A DNA stretch of 64,000 nt, taken from Dyadobacter sp. CY345. GTDB lineage: Bacteria > Bacteroidota > Bacteroidia > Cytophagales > Spirosomataceae. The stretch is from NCBI RefSeq assembly GCF_021502725.1, contig NZ_JAKFFS010000003.1, forward strand, positions 682,001 through 746,000, in the 5' to 3' direction. The position numbers and the translations under genes are program-made. Positions 62,001 through 64,000 of this stretch are shown piece after piece (the first letter of the stretch is position 1; each line of letters opens with the position of its first letter). The notes under the pieces were generated by a model. That model saw only the letters and a program-made list of their open reading frames with translations, had not been told where the DNA came from and made no database searches.

Positions 62001-64000
62001 GAATGGACGATTGAAAAATCCAAGACAAAACTTTGGTGGATTAAGCCGGGCTATCACTTCGGACAATGACTTTGATAATGCCAATATTGAAAGTATTGAA
62101 TTCTGGATGCTGGATCCTTTTGTAACAGGACCAAATGGTGTTGTCCGTGACGGATCAGCAAATCCTCAGAATAACACAACGGGCGGTAAGCTTGTTTTCA
62201 ATTTGGGTGACATTTCGGAGGATGTGATACCTGATGAGCGTTACAATTTTGAAAATGGCCTTCCGCTTACGGAAAAAATTGTTGGTGAAAATGTTGAGCA
62301 AACCGTTTGGGGACAGGTGACAAAATCTCAATATCTGATCAATGCTTTCAGTAATGAATCTGGTGCCCGCCAAAAGCAGGATGTTGGTTTGGATGGTTTG
62401 AGCAGTGAAGAGGAAAGAACATTTTTCAAGGAATATCTGGATCGTTTGCCAGCGAATCTTACCGCCGAAGCAAGAGCAAGAATACTCGCAGATCCGTCGG
62501 GAGATGATTTTAAATATTTCTTAGGTGAAGAGCAGGATGCAGAAGATTTAAAAATTCTCGAACGGTACAAAGAATATATCGGTATGGAAAATAACTCTCC
62601 TGAAAGTCTTGGAAACTCTTCGCAGGTAACACCTGCATCGGGAAGTATTCCTGATGGAGAGGATATGAACGTTGATAATACGATCAATGACAACGAGGCA
62701 TATTATGAATATTCAATTGACCTGAAACCAAATCAACTGAGTGTTGGTAGCGGTTTTATTGTTGATAAAACCACCACAACCAGTGATGGCGGCACGCAAA
62801 ACTGGTATTTATTCCGTGTGCCGATTAAAGAATTTACCAGTCAGGTTGGAACAATTAATGGATTTAAATCCATCCGTTTCATGCGTATGTACCTGGCAGA
62901 TTTCCAGCAGCCGGTCGTGCTTCGTTTTGCGCAGTTGCAAATGATCGGGCAGCAATACCGGAAATATACTTACAATCTGGATGCCGCGGGTTTACAGGAA
63001 GTTCCTGAACCTTATGATGCTAAATTTACGGTTGGAACTGTGAGTATTGAGGAAAATGGCGTGGCGGTAAATCCGGCAAGCAGCACAGACAAAAAATACA
63101 TTTATCAATTACCTCCGGGTTGGGAGCGGGATCAGGATTTTACCCAGAGACCAAGTTTGCAGTTGAATGAGCAGTCGATGAGTCTTTGCGTAACGAATCT
63201 TCGTGACGGTGATTCGAGAGCAGTTTTTAAAAATGTAAATCTGGATCTTTTGTTCCGTAAGCGTCTGCGTATGTATATCCACATGCAGAATGATGATAAC
63301 GAAAACGGAATGGTTGGCGCTTTCATGAGAATTGGAACGGACCTTACTCAGAATTATTACGAAATAGATATTTCAGGCTTGCAGTCGACGCGTGAAAATA
63401 CCGCGGTTCGTGAAGAAATCTGGCCAGAAAATAATGAATTGAATATTGCGCTGGACGATTTGATTCGTGCGAAAGCAGAGCGTAATCGCAGTATTGACAA
63501 GAATCAAAGTATCCCCTACACGATTACCACTAGCGACGGAAGATATAAAATTACAGTTGTTGGTAATCCGGATTTAAGTGCCGTTCGTGTCATGATGATC
63601 GGTATGAGAAATCCAAAATCAGCGGACGAACGTGCGAAAAGTTTCTGTATTTGGACGGACGAAATGCATGCCGAAGGCTTTGATGACAAGGGCGGCTGGG
63701 CAGCAATTGCTCAACTAAACGCCAAACTTGCAGATTTTGCAACGGTTACAGCTTCCGGCCGTGTGGAGACTTTTGGGTTTGGAAGTGTGCAGCAACGCAT
63801 AGGAGAACGCTCCCGTAACCTGACTACTGAATATGGTTTTTCTTCTAATATCGCAGTCGATAAATTGTTGCCGCAGCAGTGGGGATTCAGTATTCCTTTG
63901 TTTGTAAGTTATGACAGAAGAAATGTGAAACCGCATTTCGATCCGCTCGATCCTGATACTCCCTTATCGACTTCCCTGGGCAATTTACAGTCTGATGAAG
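59092..64000 (+). CDS. sprA: SprA (Sov) T9SS outer-membrane translocon, 5' part
   Basis: The frame is open for 1636 codons and runs off the window, so the C-terminal third of this roughly 2400-residue protein is missing. The N-terminus is hydrophobic (SFLFKAITISSGALLLATASF), a plausible signal sequence. SprA features include NTNFIFNEQIAINFNANLGDRL, LGFLTNFDTKASFNFENALKLNYK, FLRKIEAGNINWAINSQLIPGVQNLFGLK and RDFEIRVDNYDENRNFFLSQYFRN. SprA is the large single-chain barrel through which type IX secretion cargo leaves. The start is TTG at 59092: an in-frame TAA at 59086-59088 lies two codons upstream, and the first ATG would remove the signal. Confidence 0.93.
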   Translation, partial: MSSTVYSFLFKAITISSGALLLATASFDKTESNSEALADWAILADTIPDTTRRNVDRSGNQLIMRWKDFYSNKFAQPRPRSPFYLKDPANISTNILLDSSGKIAVTENIQTPSGNLDYRAPESMDMETYDKALEDRAFKSLLREYSSRQDGKSAMGARGLLPKLDVPPALSKILGDNFLDFKPTGFVALDIGVMNQFIDNPALPIRQRRNTNFIFNEQIAINFNANLGDRLGFLTNFDTKASFNFENALKLNYKNPEESFLRKIEAGNINWAINSQLIPGVQNLFGLKTEFQFGRLSATFVASQQRSSKERIVLRGGAQSRDFEIRVDNYDENRNFFLSQYFRNKYESALRNTPQITSGVTVTRMEVYVTNRTTTTESLRNIVGFTDLGEPAPYKTGNPNIQPIRANQPADNATNGLYKTLTDNPGFRQVDNANSAITNLGLEKTVDYELLRGAKRLIAEREYTFSPQLGFISLTTPLRNDEVLAVAYEYTFNGRSYKVGELTEDYQNRQDDEVIALKLIKSSTIRNNTTLPMWDLMMKNVYTLGTSSIDKTGFQLRIIYKDDLTGIDNPNLQESNLANIPLIRVMGLDRLNPVNDLQPDGNFDFVDGVTIDTKTGRVFFPVLEPFGSNLNARLSEDAFRKKYVFNELYRTTMIDAQQVTERNKFYIKGSYQSSGGAEVSLPYGVLETSVTVTSGGVPLSAGSDYIVEAQIGRVRILNGSVMNSGREIVIEYERPDMFQNQIRTLLGTHLDYVVNRDISLGLTAIRYKEKPAGFLTRVAIGNEPVNNTMLGFNVNIRKNVPFLTRWLDALPLLQTKEMSSIQFKAEFAQLLPGVSKEVNNRSLIDDFESTRTVYDLARQPQKWRLSAVPPQYRQGFDGKTLDYAYKRAKISAYVIDNLFGGAAGLGGAAQSPINITDDDRKNVYEKLYLPKDIFPNRSVAGLINYPQNVLDIAYYPTERGMYNFNTDLDANGRLKNPRQNFGGLSRAITSDNDFDNANIESIEFWMLDPFVTGPNGVVRDGSANPQNNTTGGKLVFNLGDISEDVIPDERYNFENGLPLTEKIVGENVEQTVWGQVTKSQYLINAFSNESGARQKQDVGLDGLSSEEERTFFKEYLDRLPANLTAEARARILADPSGDDFKYFLGEEQDAEDLKILERYKEYIGMENNSPESLGNSSQVTPASGSIPDGEDMNVDNTINDNEAYYEYSIDLKPNQLSVGSGFIVDKTTTTSDGGTQNWYLFRVPIKEFTSQVGTINGFKSIRFMRMYLADFQQPVVLRFAQLQMIGQQYRKYTYNLDAAGLQEVPEPYDAKFTVGTVSIEENGVAVNPASSTDKKYIYQLPPGWERDQDFTQRPSLQLNEQSMSLCVTNLRDGDSRAVFKNVNLDLLFRKRLRMYIHMQNDDNENGMVGAFMRIGTDLTQNYYEIDISGLQSTRENTAVREEIWPENNELNIALDDLIRAKAERNRSIDKNQSIPYTITTSDGRYKITVVGNPDLSAVRVMMIGMRNPKSADERAKSFCIWTDEMHAEGFDDKGGWAAIAQLNAKLADFATVTASGRVETFGFGSVQQRIGERSRNLTTEYGFSSNIAVDKLLPQQWGFSIPLFVSYDRRNVKPHFDPLDPDTPLSTSLGNLQSDE

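Noticed and set aside
1..64000. CRISPR array, prophage, integron or intact insertion sequence
   Set aside because: No regularly spaced repeats, integrase, transposase, phage structural genes or attC-like series were found. The tandem repeats at 4029 and 37137 are far too short for CRISPR.

Overview
The window reads as chromosome of a Bacteroidota bacterium of the order Cytophagales, most like Dyadobacter or a relative (inference from gene content and synteny, not from a search). Pointers are two SusC/SusD pairs, a FecI/FecR pair, a membrane-anchored propeller/LuxR-type regulator, a GldE-like protein, the start of SprA right after ruvA, a 29-residue AURKAIP1/COX24-type ribosomal mini-protein, and promoter elements of the Bacteroidota form TAnnTTTG. 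I saw no rRNA, tRNA, CRISPR array, prophage or intact insertion sequence.

Layout. 1-12 kb is a glutamate-family amino acid region. A minus-strand arginine cluster runs GNAT acetyltransferase, argG, argC, argD. Each of its three gaps holds a complete toxin-antitoxin pair in the same orientation (HigBA, a DUF2281/PIN pair, a VapBC pair). A fourth selfish-looking unit follows argD: a broken GxxExxY nuclease-like gene inside a roughly 40-bp imperfect terminal inverted repeat. On the plus strand follow aat, proB-proA and an ArgE-like M20 hydrolase, with a second HigBA pair inserted on the minus strand between proA and argE. Upstream of the arginine cluster lies an unexplained inverted-repeat region that may be a structured RNA.

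12-21 kb is housekeeping: crotonase, RNase G, the COX24 mini-gene, a TPR protein and HU on the minus strand, then mutY, a Gfo/Idh/MocA oxidoreductase, ssb and gldE on the plus strand. 21-32 kb is a SusC/SusD locus on the minus strand with its own ECF sigma/anti-sigma pair and a very large FG-GAP/UnbV lipoprotein but no recognisable carbohydrate enzyme. 32-40 kb holds DedA, a phosphosulfolactate synthase homologue, a thioesterase, an ABC exporter, MazG, a coiled-coil protein, thiamine pyrophosphokinase, an M1 peptidase and a Kelch protein.

41-51 kb is a second polysaccharide utilisation locus on the minus strand: hybrid sensor/regulator, SusC, SusD and two tandem glycoamylase-family (PF10091) paralogues, possibly for beta-1,2-glucan. 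It has a good promoter, a foldable susC leader and an intercistronic hairpin. 51-64 kb carries a porin-like protein, mdh, a DUF1232 protein, tatA, gatA, a LysM lytic transglycosylase, ruvA and the 5' two thirds of sprA, which runs off the end of the window.

The strongest candidate for something unusual is the arginine cluster, whose every internal gap is filled by an addiction module, plus the terminal-repeat element next to argD. Start codons were revised where non-ATG or upstream starts looked wrong. Palindromes and promoters were found by eye and were not scored computationally.
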